Program-made: the position numbers and the translations under genes | The notes under the pieces: model-generated | Seen by the model: only the letters and a program-made list of their open reading frames with translations | What the model was told of the DNA's origin: nothing | The model's database searches: none | Shown here: positions 31,530 through 41,688 of the stretch, one piece after another | How positions within the stretch are numbered: the stretch's first letter is position 1 | Layout: each line of letters starts with the position of its first letter | Source: CAWAND01 sp963807065 | Lineage (GTDB): Bacteria; Chloroflexota; Anaerolineae; Anaerolineales; E44-bin32 | Direction: 5' to 3' | Length of the DNA: 64,000 nt | Assembly: GCA_963807065.1 (NCBI GenBank) | Contig: CAWDZQ010000002.1 | Location: 1 to 64,000, forward strand

Positions 31530-34463
31530 ATGCTCCGGATCTGCCTCCTGGGCCAGTTTGAAGTCACCCTCGACGGCGTGCCTGCCGAGGTCGACTCGCG
31601 CCCGGTTCAGACGCTTCTGGCTTACCTGGCCCTGAACTCGAACTCTCCACAATCGCGCGATCGGCTGGCCGGTATCCTGTGGCCGGAATCCGAAGAATCC
31701 AACGCCCTGGCCAACCTGCGCCATGCCCTGTGGCGCCTGCGCCAGGCGATCGGCGATGATTGCCTGGATGTCACCAATACAACTCTCCAACTGGATCCCA
31801 AGGCCGATTGGTGGCTCGACGTGGCGCAGCTTGAGGCGGCCAAGGGGCCGGCCGAGGGGATCAACGAATTGATCCGGGCCGTGGGCCTGTATCGCGGACA
31901 CCTGCTGCCTGGTTTCTACGATGAATGGGTCGCTCTTGAACGCGACCGGCTGGAAGCTACCTTCCAGGGGAAGATCCAGGCCCTGGTGGGCGCCCTGACG
32001 GACTCCGGGAGATGGGATGAAGTCGTCGACCATTCCGAGCGATGGATCGCACTCGGGGCTTCGCCAGAACCGGCGTATCGCGCCCTGATGCAAGCTCACG
32101 CCGCTTTGGGGGACGCGGGCGCCATGGCCAATGTTTACCAGCGATGTCGCGAGGCCTTGATGAACGACCTGGGCGTCGAGCCTTCCCCGGAAACCGAGGC
32201 GCTCTATGCCAGATTGGCGGCCGGCGAACGTCCATCCATACCCCTTCCCGTCCCGCCGTCCAAGCCCACCGAAACTTCATCGCCTTCCACCAATCTGCCC
32301 GCACCAACCACGCCCTTCTTCGGGCGCCAGTCCGAAATCGATGAGCTGGCAGCCTTCCTGGTCAGTGATTCCGTCCGGCTGGTGACCCTGACCGGCCCCG
32401 GCGGCATCGGCAAGACCCGACTGGCTTTGGAGCTAGGCGGGCGTCTCCGCGATGCGTTTCCGGACGGCGTCTGGTTCGTCGATCTGGCGCCAATTCATGA
32501 TCCTCAACTGGTGGTGCCCACCATCGCTTCTACCCTGGGAGTCAAGGAGCAGGCAGATGAAGCCATTTTGGACACCCTGAAAAACACCCTTCACCATCGC
32601 CGGACGCTTCTGCTGTTGGACAATTTCGAGCACTTGGTCAACGCCTCTCCGACCGTCAGCCAGCTTTTGGCTTCGGCGCCTGACCTCACCATCCTGGTTA
32701 CGAGCCGTGAACGCCTCCGACTTCAAGGTGAGAGCGACTTCCCTCTGGCGCCTATGCCCATTCCGGAAGCGCAGAACCTCGACGTAGAAGGACTCCGTCA
32801 GGTCGACATTGTCCGGCTGTTCGAAGACCGCGCCCGGGCCGTTGACCGGAGCTTCAGCCTCAACCCGGCGAATGCGGCCGATGTTGCCCAGATTTGCCGG
32901 CGCTTGGAAGGGCTGCCCCTGGCGATCGAATTGGCGGCAGCGCGCACCAACCTCTTCTCCGCCAAAGCCCTCCTCCAGCGCTTGGAGACCCGCCTGGGCG
33001 CCCTGACCGGAGGCCGAAGAGATGCTCCCGCACGCCAGCAAACCCTTCGCGCAACGCTGGCCTGGAGCTACGACCTGTTGACCGATGACGAACGCCGGTT
33101 GTTCAATCGTCTCGCCATCTTCAACCGGGGTTGGGCGCTGGAGCAAGCCGAAAGCGTCTGCCAACCTGATCTGGGGATCGACCTGTTCGATGGTCTGGCT
33201 TCCCTGCTCGACAAGAGCTTGATTGCGCGCGACGAATCCGCCGCGCCCCGCTATGCGATGTTGGATACGCTGCGCGAGTTTGCCTTCGAAAACTTACAGG
33301 CCAGTGGTGAGTCCGACCGAATGGGCTCGCGTCATGCCCACGCCTACACTGAGCTGGCCGAGGCGTCCATCGCTCCGCTCGAGGGCAGCGATACCCTCGC
33401 CTGGATCGCCCAATTGGAGGTCGAACACGACAACTTCAGAGCGGCTCTCCAGTGGACTGAGCTCGGAAAGCGGGACCTAGACCTGGCGTTGAGGCTGGTC
33501 ACCGCCATCACCCCATTCTGGGTTCTCAGGGGCTACCTGGCTGAGGGTTATGCCCACACGATGGAGGTGCTCGCCCGCGCAGGGGCGGATACCGACCCCA
33601 AGCTGCATGCTGGTGCCGCTCTAGCCGCTGCCAAACTGGCGTACAGGCAGAACAATCTTGATGATTGCGGAAGGCACTACGCGACCAGCCTCGAGCTGGC
33701 TGAGCAATCGGGCGACGTGCTGCAGACGGCTGAGGCCATGGCTGGCCTCGGACTCGTCGCTACCGAGATTGGAGACTATGCCTCCGCCCCAGACAGGTTT
33801 CGCCGGGCACGAGAACTGTATCGACAAGGCGGTGACCTCGCCGGCCTGGCCAACGCCAATATGAACCTTGCCTGGGCAGCCATACGGACCGGAACAGAGA
33901 TGCCCAGCGCCGAGCAGCATCTCAAAGAAGCGCTGGGGCAGTATGAGGAAATTCGCCATCAATCGGGACAGGGTTTCGCTTTGTCCGGTTTGGGGGAGGT
34001 TTATCTGAGGCTGGGAGAGTTGGAAAAGGCGCGCGATCTTCTCACGCGCAGCTTGCGGTTGAGGGAAAGCTTAGGCGACAAATGGGGAACGGCCGCGACT
34101 CTGGGGTCACTTGGGTGGACGCAGCTCTTGGAAAGCGATCTCCCATCAGCACGGGAAGCCTTCAAGCGGAGCCTTGATTTGCGATTGGAGATTGGGGACA
34201 AGGGAGGCTCGGCCTGGTGTTTGGAGAAACTTGCCGAAACGGAAGTTGCTTCTGGCGAGTCCGAGGATGCGGCCAGGCTGTACGGTTGCGCCAGCGCGCT
34301 GAGGGCCAGCATCCAATCGATTGTCGACCCCGTGGATCAGCCGGCTTATGAAGCCCGCGTTGAGGCCATACGGAGCTCGCTGGGGGAGTCCAAATTTCGA
34401 GAGGCCTGGGAGGAGGGCGCCACATCCCCTATCCGGGCGCTGGTTCAATCCGACTCGGCCTAG
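31530..34463 (+). CDS. BTAD/STAND transcriptional regulator with NB-ARC ATPase and TPR repeats
   Basis: 977 residues. The N-terminus (about 1-95) has a winged-helix part (CLLGQFEVTLDG, RPVQTLLAYLALN, GILWPESEESNALANLRHALWRLR-type pattern). The BTAD helices lie at about 96-240. An NB-ARC ATPase follows with Walker A LTGPGGIGKTRLALEL and Walker B TLLLLDNFEHL, the LVTSRERLRLQGE sensor region and GLPLAIELAAARTNL. The C-terminal half (about 690-960) is TPR repeats. It belongs to the AfsR/MalT-like signal-transducing ATPases and is probably a ligand-controlled activator. The ATG at 31530 is the first fitting the family; upstream codons look non-coding. Confidence 0.9.
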   Translation: MLRICLLGQFEVTLDGVPAEVDSRPVQTLLAYLALNSNSPQSRDRLAGILWPESEESNALANLRHALWRLRQAIGDDCLDVTNTTLQLDPKADWWLDVAQLEAAKGPAEGINELIRAVGLYRGHLLPGFYDEWVALERDRLEATFQGKIQALVGALTDSGRWDEVVDHSERWIALGASPEPAYRALMQAHAALGDAGAMANVYQRCREALMNDLGVEPSPETEALYARLAAGERPSIPLPVPPSKPTETSSPSTNLPAPTTPFFGRQSEIDELAAFLVSDSVRLVTLTGPGGIGKTRLALELGGRLRDAFPDGVWFVDLAPIHDPQLVVPTIASTLGVKEQADEAILDTLKNTLHHRRTLLLLDNFEHLVNASPTVSQLLASAPDLTILVTSRERLRLQGESDFPLAPMPIPEAQNLDVEGLRQVDIVRLFEDRARAVDRSFSLNPANAADVAQICRRLEGLPLAIELAAARTNLFSAKALLQRLETRLGALTGGRRDAPARQQTLRATLAWSYDLLTDDERRLFNRLAIFNRGWALEQAESVCQPDLGIDLFDGLASLLDKSLIARDESAAPRYAMLDTLREFAFENLQASGESDRMGSRHAHAYTELAEASIAPLEGSDTLAWIAQLEVEHDNFRAALQWTELGKRDLDLALRLVTAITPFWVLRGYLAEGYAHTMEVLARAGADTDPKLHAGAALAAAKLAYRQNNLDDCGRHYATSLELAEQSGDVLQTAEAMAGLGLVATEIGDYASAPDRFRRARELYRQGGDLAGLANANMNLAWAAIRTGTEMPSAEQHLKEALGQYEEIRHQSGQGFALSGLGEVYLRLGELEKARDLLTRSLRLRESLGDKWGTAATLGSLGWTQLLESDLPSAREAFKRSLDLRLEIGDKGGSAWCLEKLAETEVASGESEDAARLYGCASALRASIQSIVDPVDQPAYEARVEAIRSSLGESKFREAWEEGATSPIRALVQSDSA

Positions 34464-34569
34464 CTCTCTCCCGCCTGCGCGCCCGTGCCGGCGCAGGCAG
34501 AGGCTCACCCAAAGCAACGCCGCCCCAGCGCCGGAGCGGCGGATCCCCAGGTGGAAATCAGTTGTGGGT

Positions 34570-34645
34570 TGGTGCCCCCACGGGGATTCGAACCCCGGTT
34601 TTGGCCTTGAGAGGGCCACGTCCTGGGCCTCTAGACGATGGGGGC
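34570..34645 (-). tRNA. tRNA-Glu (CTC)
   Basis: On the minus strand GCCCCCATCGTCTAGAGG begins the gene, the anticodon loop is CTCTCAA with anticodon CTC, the T-arm is GGGGTTCGAATCCCC, and GGGGGCACCA closes the acceptor stem with CCA encoded. All stems pair. It reads GAG codons. Confidence 0.95.
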
Positions 34646-34704
34646 GAGCGGAGAAGATTGTAACATAAGCGCCGGGCACAGAGCTTGGCGCTCAGCGCTT
34701 ATGC

Positions 34705-35040
34705 TCACGCCGGAAGTTTGAAGAAGTTCATCAGCTTCATTGCCAGGGGAAGGTCACCCTTGAGTTTCAGCTTGCCCTCGGCGAAGGCCCCCATGGCGTT
34801 GAGCTTGCCGGTGATAATCGCCAGGTAGTCGGCGGCTTCGGCCGTCAGGGTCAGATTGGGCGCTTCGGCCGTCCCCTTCTCCACCTCGCACGCGCCGCCC
34901 CCTATCCGCACGATCCAGTCCCCGCCCTGGTCACCGGTCAGGTGATACTGCACCTCCGCCTCGACGCCGTGGGCCTTGTCCGCTTGGAACGCCTTCGGCA
35001 TGCGCCCCATCAAATCTTCAATGGTCATCTCTTCACTCAT
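34705..35040 (-). CDS. SCP2 sterol-binding domain protein
   Basis: 111 residues. LMGRMPKAFQADKAHGVEAEVQY, then WIVRIGGGACEVEKG and ADYLAIITGKLNAMGAFAEGKLKLKGD, are the standard SCP2 pattern with the final GDLPLAMKLMNFF helix. It should bind fatty acyl or other lipid ligands. It is the last gene of the beta-oxidation operon, 30 bases after the thiolase, in keeping with a role as lipid carrier. The ATG at 35040 has GGAGG upstream. Confidence 0.9.
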   Translation of the reverse strand: MSEEMTIEDLMGRMPKAFQADKAHGVEAEVQYHLTGDQGGDWIVRIGGGACEVEKGTAEAPNLTLTAEAADYLAIITGKLNAMGAFAEGKLKLKGDLPLAMKLMNFFKLPA

Positions 35041-35069
35041 TTTGAAGCCTCCGTTGGCTCTGAATGCAA

Positions 35070-36251
35070 TCAGTTCAGGTTTTCGAAGATGCCTGCGGCG
35101 CCCATGCCGCCGCCGATGCACATGGTTACCATACCGTAGCGAGCGTTCCGTCGCTGGAGCTCGAACAGGAGTTGGGTGGTGAGCTTGGCGCCAGTGCAGC
35201 CCAGAGGGTGTCCCAAAGCTATCGCCCCGCCATTGACGTTGACCCGTTCGGGGTCCATCTCGAGGCCCCGTATCACGGCCAGCGCTTGAGAGGCGAAGGC
35301 TTCGTTGAGCTCGATCACATCAATGTCGTCCAGGGTCAAGCCCGCCCGGCTCAAGGCTTTGGGAACCGCCGCCAGCGGCCCGACCCCCATGATCTCAGGC
35401 GGCACACCACCGACCCCGTAAGCCACAAAGCGCGCCAGCGGCGTAAGCCCCAGTTCTAAGGCGCGGGTCTCGGTCATCACCACCGCACCCGCCGCGCCAT
35501 CCGACATCTGGGAAGCGTTTCCCGCTGTGACCGTGCCGCCGCGCTTAAAGACCGGCTTGAGTTTAGCCAGGGAGTCGAGGCTGGTGTCGTAGCGGACACC
35601 CTCGTCGGTCTCGAAGGTCATCTCTCGGCGACTGGTCCCAGCGGCATTGTCTTCAACCAGTTCAACCGCCACCGGGACGATCTGATCTTGGAATCGGCCC
35701 GCCTTCTGTGCCTCCCCCGCCTTCTGGTGGCTGCCCAGTGCAAAAGCATCCTGATCTTCGCGGCTCACGCCGTACTGCTCGGCTACTCTTTCGGCAGTCA
35801 GCCCCATGCTGAGATAGACCTCAGGGCCCTCAATCGAAAACGTCGGATTGGGAGCGAATTTGTTGCCTACCATGGGTACCATGCTCATCGATTCGGTGCC
35901 GCCAGCGATAATCACCTCCCCCATCCCGGCCTTGATCGCCATGGCCGCATCGACGATCGTCTGCAGGCCAGATGAGCAGAACCGGTTCACTGTCTGCCCG
36001 GGGACCTCCACCGGAAGCCCGGCACGCAGTGCGGCGATCCGGCCGACGTTAAGGCCCTGCTCGCCTTCCGGCATAGCGCAGCCCACGATGACGTCATCGA
36101 CCCTGCCCGCCTCGAGCGGCGCCGCTCGCCGGAGCAATTCGCGGATCACAATAGCCATTAACTCGTCCGGCCGAACCGTGGCCAGCGAGCCTCGCTTGGC
36201 CTTGCCCACAGCCGTCCTTACAGCGGCGACGATGACGGGGTCGGTACTCAT
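35070..36251 (-). CDS. fadA: Acetyl-CoA acyltransferase (thiolase)
   Basis: 393 residues, full length. VNRFCSSGLQTIVDAA holds the acyl-accepting cysteine (C92), NGGAIALGHPLGCTGAK the second active-site His/Cys region, and MCIGGGMGAAGIFE the C-terminal glycine motif. It cleaves 3-ketoacyl-CoA to acetyl-CoA in the last step of beta-oxidation. Start: ATG at 36251; a TTG six bases upstream is possible. The operon order with the FadN-like and dehydrogenase genes resembles Bacillus fadNAE. Confidence 0.95.
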   Translation of the reverse strand: MSTDPVIVAAVRTAVGKAKRGSLATVRPDELMAIVIRELLRRAAPLEAGRVDDVIVGCAMPEGEQGLNVGRIAALRAGLPVEVPGQTVNRFCSSGLQTIVDAAMAIKAGMGEVIIAGGTESMSMVPMVGNKFAPNPTFSIEGPEVYLSMGLTAERVAEQYGVSREDQDAFALGSHQKAGEAQKAGRFQDQIVPVAVELVEDNAAGTSRREMTFETDEGVRYDTSLDSLAKLKPVFKRGGTVTAGNASQMSDGAAGAVVMTETRALELGLTPLARFVAYGVGGVPPEIMGVGPLAAVPKALSRAGLTLDDIDVIELNEAFASQALAVIRGLEMDPERVNVNGGAIALGHPLGCTGAKLTTQLLFELQRRNARYGMVTMCIGGGMGAAGIFENLN

Positions 36252-36293
36252 CGGCAACCTTCCTTCCTGTGCGGCAATGGCTTCATGCTCAGC

Positions 36294-36761
36294 CTATGGC
36301 GATCGGACACGGAAGCTCCAGCACCTAGCCGCTAGCCCTTCTTCAAGCGACGGCTCTGACATTTGAACGCGCCTGTTCAAGGCAGCGAGCATTTCTTCAA
36401 CCTCATCGAGCCTGGTATCTGGGGCAGAATGCTCTGCGGGTTCCGAACAACCTAAGTCTTTTGCCAGCAAAAGAATGGTGGGCCACTTCGTTAGATGAGC
36501 CTGGGGCGATTGAGACAAATCGCGCGAGTTCCGCGTCGCCTGATCTGCATCTCCTTCGGCAAGGTTGTCGGGAACAGAAGGCGCAGCCCGCCGAATTTGG
36601 GATGAGAGCCCAAACCGTTCCTCAGTGGGGAATCCCTTCGTCGAGCGGTAGATGTCAAGTTCCAATTCGTCCGATGTCTCCCAGACTTTGAGATTCCGGT
36701 AGTTTCTCGTCTTTTCCCCCTCTCGGTCCAGACCTGCAGCCAGTCCCTTGGACAACTTCAA
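36294..36761 (-). pseudogene. Four-helix bundle (23S rRNA intervening-sequence protein-like), double frameshift
   Basis: The frame starts NYRNLKVWETSDELELDIYR and FGLSSQIRRAAPSVPDNLAEG, the hallmark of the IVS/four-helix family, then loses similarity. In another frame the same DNA reads ELARFVSIAPGSSNEVAHH, the expected continuation, before the first frame resumes with LLLAKDLG. So two indels that cancel each other fall within about 80 bases near 36470-36550. The gene lies between fadA and the FadN-like gene. These orphans often ride into operons. A sequencing error could mimic one but less likely two such changes. Confidence 0.7.
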
Positions 36762-36808
36762 TCAGCTTACCCGCCCTGGGCTGGTGGCTAGAAACTAGAG
36801 GCCAGCTT

Positions 36809-39251
36809 CTAGTTCCTCAACGGCTTCCCGGTTTGCAACAAATGCCACATGCGCGCTTGGGTCTGCGGCTCACCCGCCAAGGATAGAAACGCCTCCCGTT
36901 CCAGGTCGAGGATCATCCAGGGGTCGACCCACTGCGAGCGGCTGAGTTCGCTTCCGCATAGCACCATGGCCAACTGCTCACCCACATGGGCATCATACTC
37001 GCTGATGTAGCCGCCCTCCCGCAGCATGTACACGCCCACCCGCAGAGCCGAGAGCGTATCCCTGCCGGCCGCATAGATCTTCTCCGGCGTGGGAGGGCGA
37101 TACCCCGAGGCAAGGTGGAGCACCTCCCGCTTGGCTTCAGCCAGGAGATGGTCTCGGTTCATCACCACGCGGTCAGCGGACCCCAAGAAGCCGAGGTCCC
37201 GGAGACTCCTCGGCGCTGGTTCCCACGCTGGCCTGGCCCACGGCCTCGAAGATCGCCTGGAGCGCCGGGAGGGCATTGGCGCCGGGCAAACCCATAACCG
37301 GGTTGAGGCGCCGGCGTAGCATCTCCTTGCATCCGCCGCCGGCCGGGATCAGGCCAGCCCCGACTTCGACCAATCCCAGGTAAGTCTCGGAAGCCGCCAC
37401 TGCTCGGGCAGCGTGCATGGTCATCTCGCAGCCGCCGCCCAAGGCCCTGCCGGCCGGGGCCACGACGATCGGCCGCGGGTGGAAGCGCATGCGCATGTTG
37501 AGCTCCTGGAAGACGCGAATCCCCGCCTCCAGCTGCTCCCACATTTCGTTCTGAGCGGCCACTGCCACGGCAAACAGATTGGCGCCGTAGGAGAAGTTGT
37601 CGCCTTGATGGCCGATGACCAGTCCGGCGAAGTCGGCCTCCACACGGTTCAACGCCTGGTCGATCATGGCGAACACGTCATCATCCAAGGCGTTCCCTTC
37701 CGCGTGGAACTCGAGGCAGGCCACGTCGTCGCCCATATCGATCAGGCTGGCGCCCGGATTGGTGGCAATCGTCCCGCCGGCCGCCTTCAGGGCGAGAAGC
37801 GAGATTTCGTTGGGAGCTTCCGCCAGGCTGCGGTAATCAGCCGCGCCCGGATCGTACACCGCCTCGGCTCGTCCATCCTTCCGCCGATAGAAACTCCCCC
37901 GCCCCGCATCAAGCATGGTCTGGACCCAGGCGGCCGGAGGATACCCGCATGCCTGCATGGCAGTGCACGTCTCCGCCACACCCAGGTCATCCCACAGTTC
38001 AAACGGACCTTGCTCGTGCATGAAACCCCAACACATGGCGTGGTCAATTGGGACTGGCGTGTCGGCGATTTCCGGAATCCGGTGTGACGCATACGACAGC
38101 GCCTGATATGTGATATTTTTCACAAGCTCAGCCGCTCGATCGTCATGCGCCATCATGGCCTTGATCCGCTCAGCGGGCGTGGGCAGTTCCTTGGCCGCAC
38201 CAATGCTGTCGAATCGTGGTTTGACGGGTGGCTCGTATTCAAGACTCTCAAGTCTCAACGGCCAGAAGGCTTTGCCTTCCTCCGTCTTAACCTGCTTGTA
38301 GAAACCCTGGCCGGACTTGTTGCCAAGCCAGCCTTTTTCCAGCATGGCCGTGGTGAGCTTCTCGGCCGGCTCCGAGGTGAGATAGGCGTGGGCCTCGTCA
38401 TCCGGCAGCGCATCGGCCAGGTGCTGGCGCACGTGGCCGGCCACATCCAGCCCCACCAGATCGAGCAGCCGGAAGCTGGCCGTCTTGGGTCGGCCAATCA
38501 AAGGGCCGGTGATCGCATCCACTTCTTCTACCGTGTAGCCGTGGCGCAGGACGTAGTCCAGCAGGAAAGCGCCGCCCACCGAGCCCAACCGATTGGCGAT
38601 GAAATTGGGCGTGTCCTTGCAGATCACCACCCCCTTGCCCAATCTCCCTTCGGCGAATGTCTTGAGGCAGGCGACGGCCTCGTCCGCCGTGTCCATCGTC
38701 GGAATGACTTCCACAAGCTTCAGATATCGGGGCGGATTAAAGAAATGGGTCCCCAAGAAGTGCCGCCTGAAGGAGTCGGACCGGCCCTCGGCGATCTGTG
38801 CCACCGGGATGCCGGAGGTGTTGGTGCTCACCAGGGTTTCGTCGGCCCGGCGTTTGTCGATCCGCGCCATCAGCTCCCGCTTCACCACCAGGTTCTCAAT
38901 GATGGCTTCGATCACCCAATCGGCGTCGGCCACGGCATCGAAGTCATCTTCGAGATTGCCGGTGGTGATCCAGGCCTCTGCCCGGCTCGAGACAAACGCC
39001 GCCGGCCGGGCCTTCTTGGCCCGTGCCAGTCCGTCGTCGACGAAGCGATTCCGCACCCGCGGGTCATCCAGGCTCAGGCCGGCGGCTTGCTCCTGGTCGG
39101 TCAGCTTATCGGGGACGATATCGAGCAGGGTCGATTTGACACCGGCGTTCGCCAGATGGGCTGCGATCTGCGCCCCCATGGTCCCCGCCCCAATCACGAC
39201 CGCCTTGCGAATGACAGGCGGCAACTTGATGCCTGAGTCCGTCTTGGTCAT
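36809..39251 (-). CDS. fadN: FadN-like 3-hydroxyacyl-CoA dehydrogenase/enoyl-CoA hydratase, one frameshift
   Basis: About 800 residues over two frames. The N-terminal dehydrogenase has the NAD loop VIGAGTMGAQIAAHL (about 18-32) and THFFNPPRYLKLVEVIP with NTSGI; its C-terminal domain includes GFMHEQGPFELWDDLG. The crotonase-like part (about 520-690) has GRALGGGCEMTMHAARA and VEVGAGLIPAGGG. The main frame stops at 37173 after SAEES; the next frame continues with RDLGFLGSADRVVMNRDHL to 36809, the normal C-terminus. The shift is a single base near 37200. The enzyme does the second and third steps of beta-oxidation. Confidence 0.9.
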
Positions 39252-39272
39252 CTTCCGTCCGCCTTCCGATGC

Positions 39273-40502
39273 CTAGTCCAGTTCGCGCCGCGAGTAGTCC
39301 AGAATCCGCCGCGCCACAATCAGCCGGTTGATCTGCCCGGTGCCTTCGTAGAGATCGTTGATCTTGGCGTCCCGGAACCACTTCTCCAATAGAAGATCCC
39401 GGCTGTACCCCAAGGGGCCCATCAGCTCGATTGTTCGCTGGGTGATCTTGACCACGACATCCCCGGCTCTCACCTTGGCCATGGACGACGCCAAGGAGTT
39501 CGGCTTGCGCTGATCCGCCATCCAGACCGCCTTGAGCACCAGCAGCCAAGCCGAGCGGAGCATGACCTCCATGTCGATCACTTCCCGCTCCAGGTTGGTT
39601 AGCCGGCTCCGCGGCAGGCCGTAGCGGACTTCAATGCCTTCTTGGGCGATCAGGTCCTTGAACAAGTCAAGGGCGGCACGCGCAATTCCCATCGCCGACG
39701 CCGCCACCAATGGTCGGGTGGCGTCGAAAGTGGCCATGGCACCCTTGAAGCCCTTGGTCGAATCAGCCTCGACCTCGGGGCTGCCCAGAATGTTGCCAAA
39801 GGGGACCCGGCAATCCTTCAGCAGCATCGACGCCGTATCGCTCACCCTGATGCCAAGTTTGTGTTCCAGCTTGGTGATGGTGGCGCCGGCCGTCCCCGCT
39901 TCCACCACGAACGGGCGCATGCCTTTGCGCCCGGCCTTGGGGTCGATGGTGGCCCAAACCACCACAAAACCGGGGGTGTCTTCCATCGATTTGTGCCCGG
40001 CGGTGATGAAGATCTTCTCGCCGTTGAGCACCCACTCGTCTCCGTCGCGGACAGCCGTGGTGCGGATGGCAGACGTGTCCGATCCGGCCTGGGGTTCGGT
40101 CATCGCCATGGCGGCGAAGACCGGATGGTCACCCTGGAAACGGTCCAAAAAGCGCGCCTTTTGCTCGGGTGTCCCTGTGGCTTCGACGGCCGCCGCCCCC
40201 AGGCCACCGCCGGGTGTGCACAGGTACATGCCAGCATCCCCCCAAGAGAGAGTCTCGATCATGTAGGCCATGCGCTGGTAGGCGATGCTCGGCCGGCCAT
40301 CCGAGGCGCCGCCATCGGTTGGCGCCAGGGAACCTCCGCCCATGGCCTTCATGGCTTCATGCGTGAAGTTGATGTAATCCCACGGAATCTGATGTTCGTG
40401 CTCATCGAAATCGCGTGAGGTGGGCCGCATCATGTTGTCGGCTACGGCCTCGACCATCGTGACGGTCTTCTTGATCGAGTTGGGCATGCTGAATTCGATC
40501 AC
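39273..40502 (-). CDS. Acyl-CoA dehydrogenase 1
   Basis: 409 residues. AMAMTEPQAGSDTSAIRTTA is the FAD-contacting signature, followed by WVLNGEKIFITAGHK. The C-terminal helical domain has RTIELMGPLGYSRDLLLEKWFRD and the final YEGTGQINRLIVARRIL. A catalytic glutamate is likely in LYEGTGQ. It oxidises acyl-CoA to trans-2-enoyl-CoA, passing electrons to ETF. Next to the FadN-like gene with a gap of 21 bases, so in one operon. Confidence 0.95.
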   Translation of the reverse strand: MIEFSMPNSIKKTVTMVEAVADNMMRPTSRDFDEHEHQIPWDYINFTHEAMKAMGGGSLAPTDGGASDGRPSIAYQRMAYMIETLSWGDAGMYLCTPGGGLGAAAVEATGTPEQKARFLDRFQGDHPVFAAMAMTEPQAGSDTSAIRTTAVRDGDEWVLNGEKIFITAGHKSMEDTPGFVVVWATIDPKAGRKGMRPFVVEAGTAGATITKLEHKLGIRVSDTASMLLKDCRVPFGNILGSPEVEADSTKGFKGAMATFDATRPLVAASAMGIARAALDLFKDLIAQEGIEVRYGLPRSRLTNLEREVIDMEVMLRSAWLLVLKAVWMADQRKPNSLASSMAKVRAGDVVVKITQRTIELMGPLGYSRDLLLEKWFRDAKINDLYEGTGQINRLIVARRILDYSRRELD

Positions 40503-40527
40503 GAGAGCACCTCCTCAGGGCACGCCG

Positions 40528-41619
40528 TCAGACCAGGGCCAGGCCAACGAGATTGGCCACGCCGCGACCGTTGCGCATCCATCGTTCCACCGGATGTTCA
40601 CGAATGTAGCCGTGGCCGCCCAGGATCTGGACGGCCCGATCGGTGACCATCATGGCCATATCGGCGGCGCCGGTCAGGGAGAGGTAGGCGGATTTCGGCG
40701 CCTCCGGCAGACCCTCATCCAGCTGCCAGGCGGCCTCCCAGACCATCAGGCGGATAGCTTCAATCTCGATCGCCATTTCGGCCAACATGAAAGCGATCGA
40801 CTGCTTCTGGGCGATCGGCCGGCCGAAGGCTTCTCGGTCCTTGGCGTACGCCAGGGCATATTCGTGGGCGGCCTGGCTGAGGCCGATCGCCATGGCCGCC
40901 GCCCCCACTTGGGCCGACGCCAGCGGCAGTCCCATCGCCATGCCCTCGCCACCCAGCCGGGATGCAGCATCGACGTGTACATCCTGGAGCGCCACCCGGT
41001 AGGTCGGCAGGGCGTGCACACCAAGCAGTTGGTCGCGGTCGCCGACCTGCAACCCTTCGGCATCACCTGGGACGATGAAGGCTCCGGTTTGACCGTCCAG
41101 ATCAGCGTAAACCAGCATGGCGGGCGCCTGGTCGGCAAAGGGCACGTAGATCTTTTCTCCCGTGAGCCGGTACTCGTCCCCGTCTTTGACGGCTGTTGTC
41201 TTCAGGTCCGTGGGTGCGAAATCACAGCTTGGCTCGACGATCGCGGCGGCATACGGACGCCACTCCGCTTCGATCACCGGGGGCAGCCAGGCGTGCTTCT
41301 GCTCGTCGCTGCCGGCGATTAGGATGGGCAATGCGAAACCGGATGGGCACATCACGGCCAATGCTCCAGCCAGGTCACCAAAGGCAAGGGCCTCCGCAGC
41401 CAGGGCGCCTGTGACCGCCGAATGCTCGCCAAAACCACCGAACGCCTCCGGCAGGCTGGCCTGGAGCACCCCCAACTGCCAGCCCTTTTCGATCACCTCC
41501 GGCGCCCAACCACCGTCTTCGTCAGCGTCATGCGCACCGGGTTGAAGGTCATGTGCTGCGTATCGGCCGATAGCCTCGACCAGCATTTGCTGCTCTTCGT
41601 TCGGCTCAAAACCGTACAT
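40528..41619 (-). CDS. Acyl-CoA dehydrogenase 2
   Basis: 363 residues from the ATG at 41619 with GAGGAGG upstream. The N-terminal helices start FEPNEEQQMLVEAIGRYA; PEAFGGFGEHSAVTG and YRLTGEKIYVPFADQAP mark the middle domain. The C-terminal domain includes DREAFGRPIAQKQSIAFMLA and QILGGHGYIREHPVERWMR. The usual FAD signature EPxxGSD is replaced by EPSCDFAPTDLKTTAV, and the residue at the catalytic base position is unclear. It may partner with the adjacent dehydrogenase as a subunit or act on another substrate. Confidence 0.9.
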   Translation of the reverse strand: MYGFEPNEEQQMLVEAIGRYAAHDLQPGAHDADEDGGWAPEVIEKGWQLGVLQASLPEAFGGFGEHSAVTGALAAEALAFGDLAGALAVMCPSGFALPILIAGSDEQKHAWLPPVIEAEWRPYAAAIVEPSCDFAPTDLKTTAVKDGDEYRLTGEKIYVPFADQAPAMLVYADLDGQTGAFIVPGDAEGLQVGDRDQLLGVHALPTYRVALQDVHVDAASRLGGEGMAMGLPLASAQVGAAAMAIGLSQAAHEYALAYAKDREAFGRPIAQKQSIAFMLAEMAIEIEAIRLMVWEAAWQLDEGLPEAPKSAYLSLTGAADMAMMVTDRAVQILGGHGYIREHPVERWMRNGRGVANLVGLALV

Positions 41620-41688
41620 GCTCTTTTCCTCCTCGCTGGCCCGGGCCGACGGCGAGGTCTGTCCGCCGCGGCCGCCCACACGCTCCCC

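Noticed and set aside
34473..34498. Hairpin after the BTAD regulator as a terminator
   Set aside because: The stem GCCTGCGC/GCGCAGGC has a 10-base loop and no T-run, so the evidence is too weak.
38145..39236. A 363-codon plus-strand frame opposite the FadN-like gene
   Set aside because: Antisense shadow of a high-GC gene. Its composition is rich in H, R and G without any motif.
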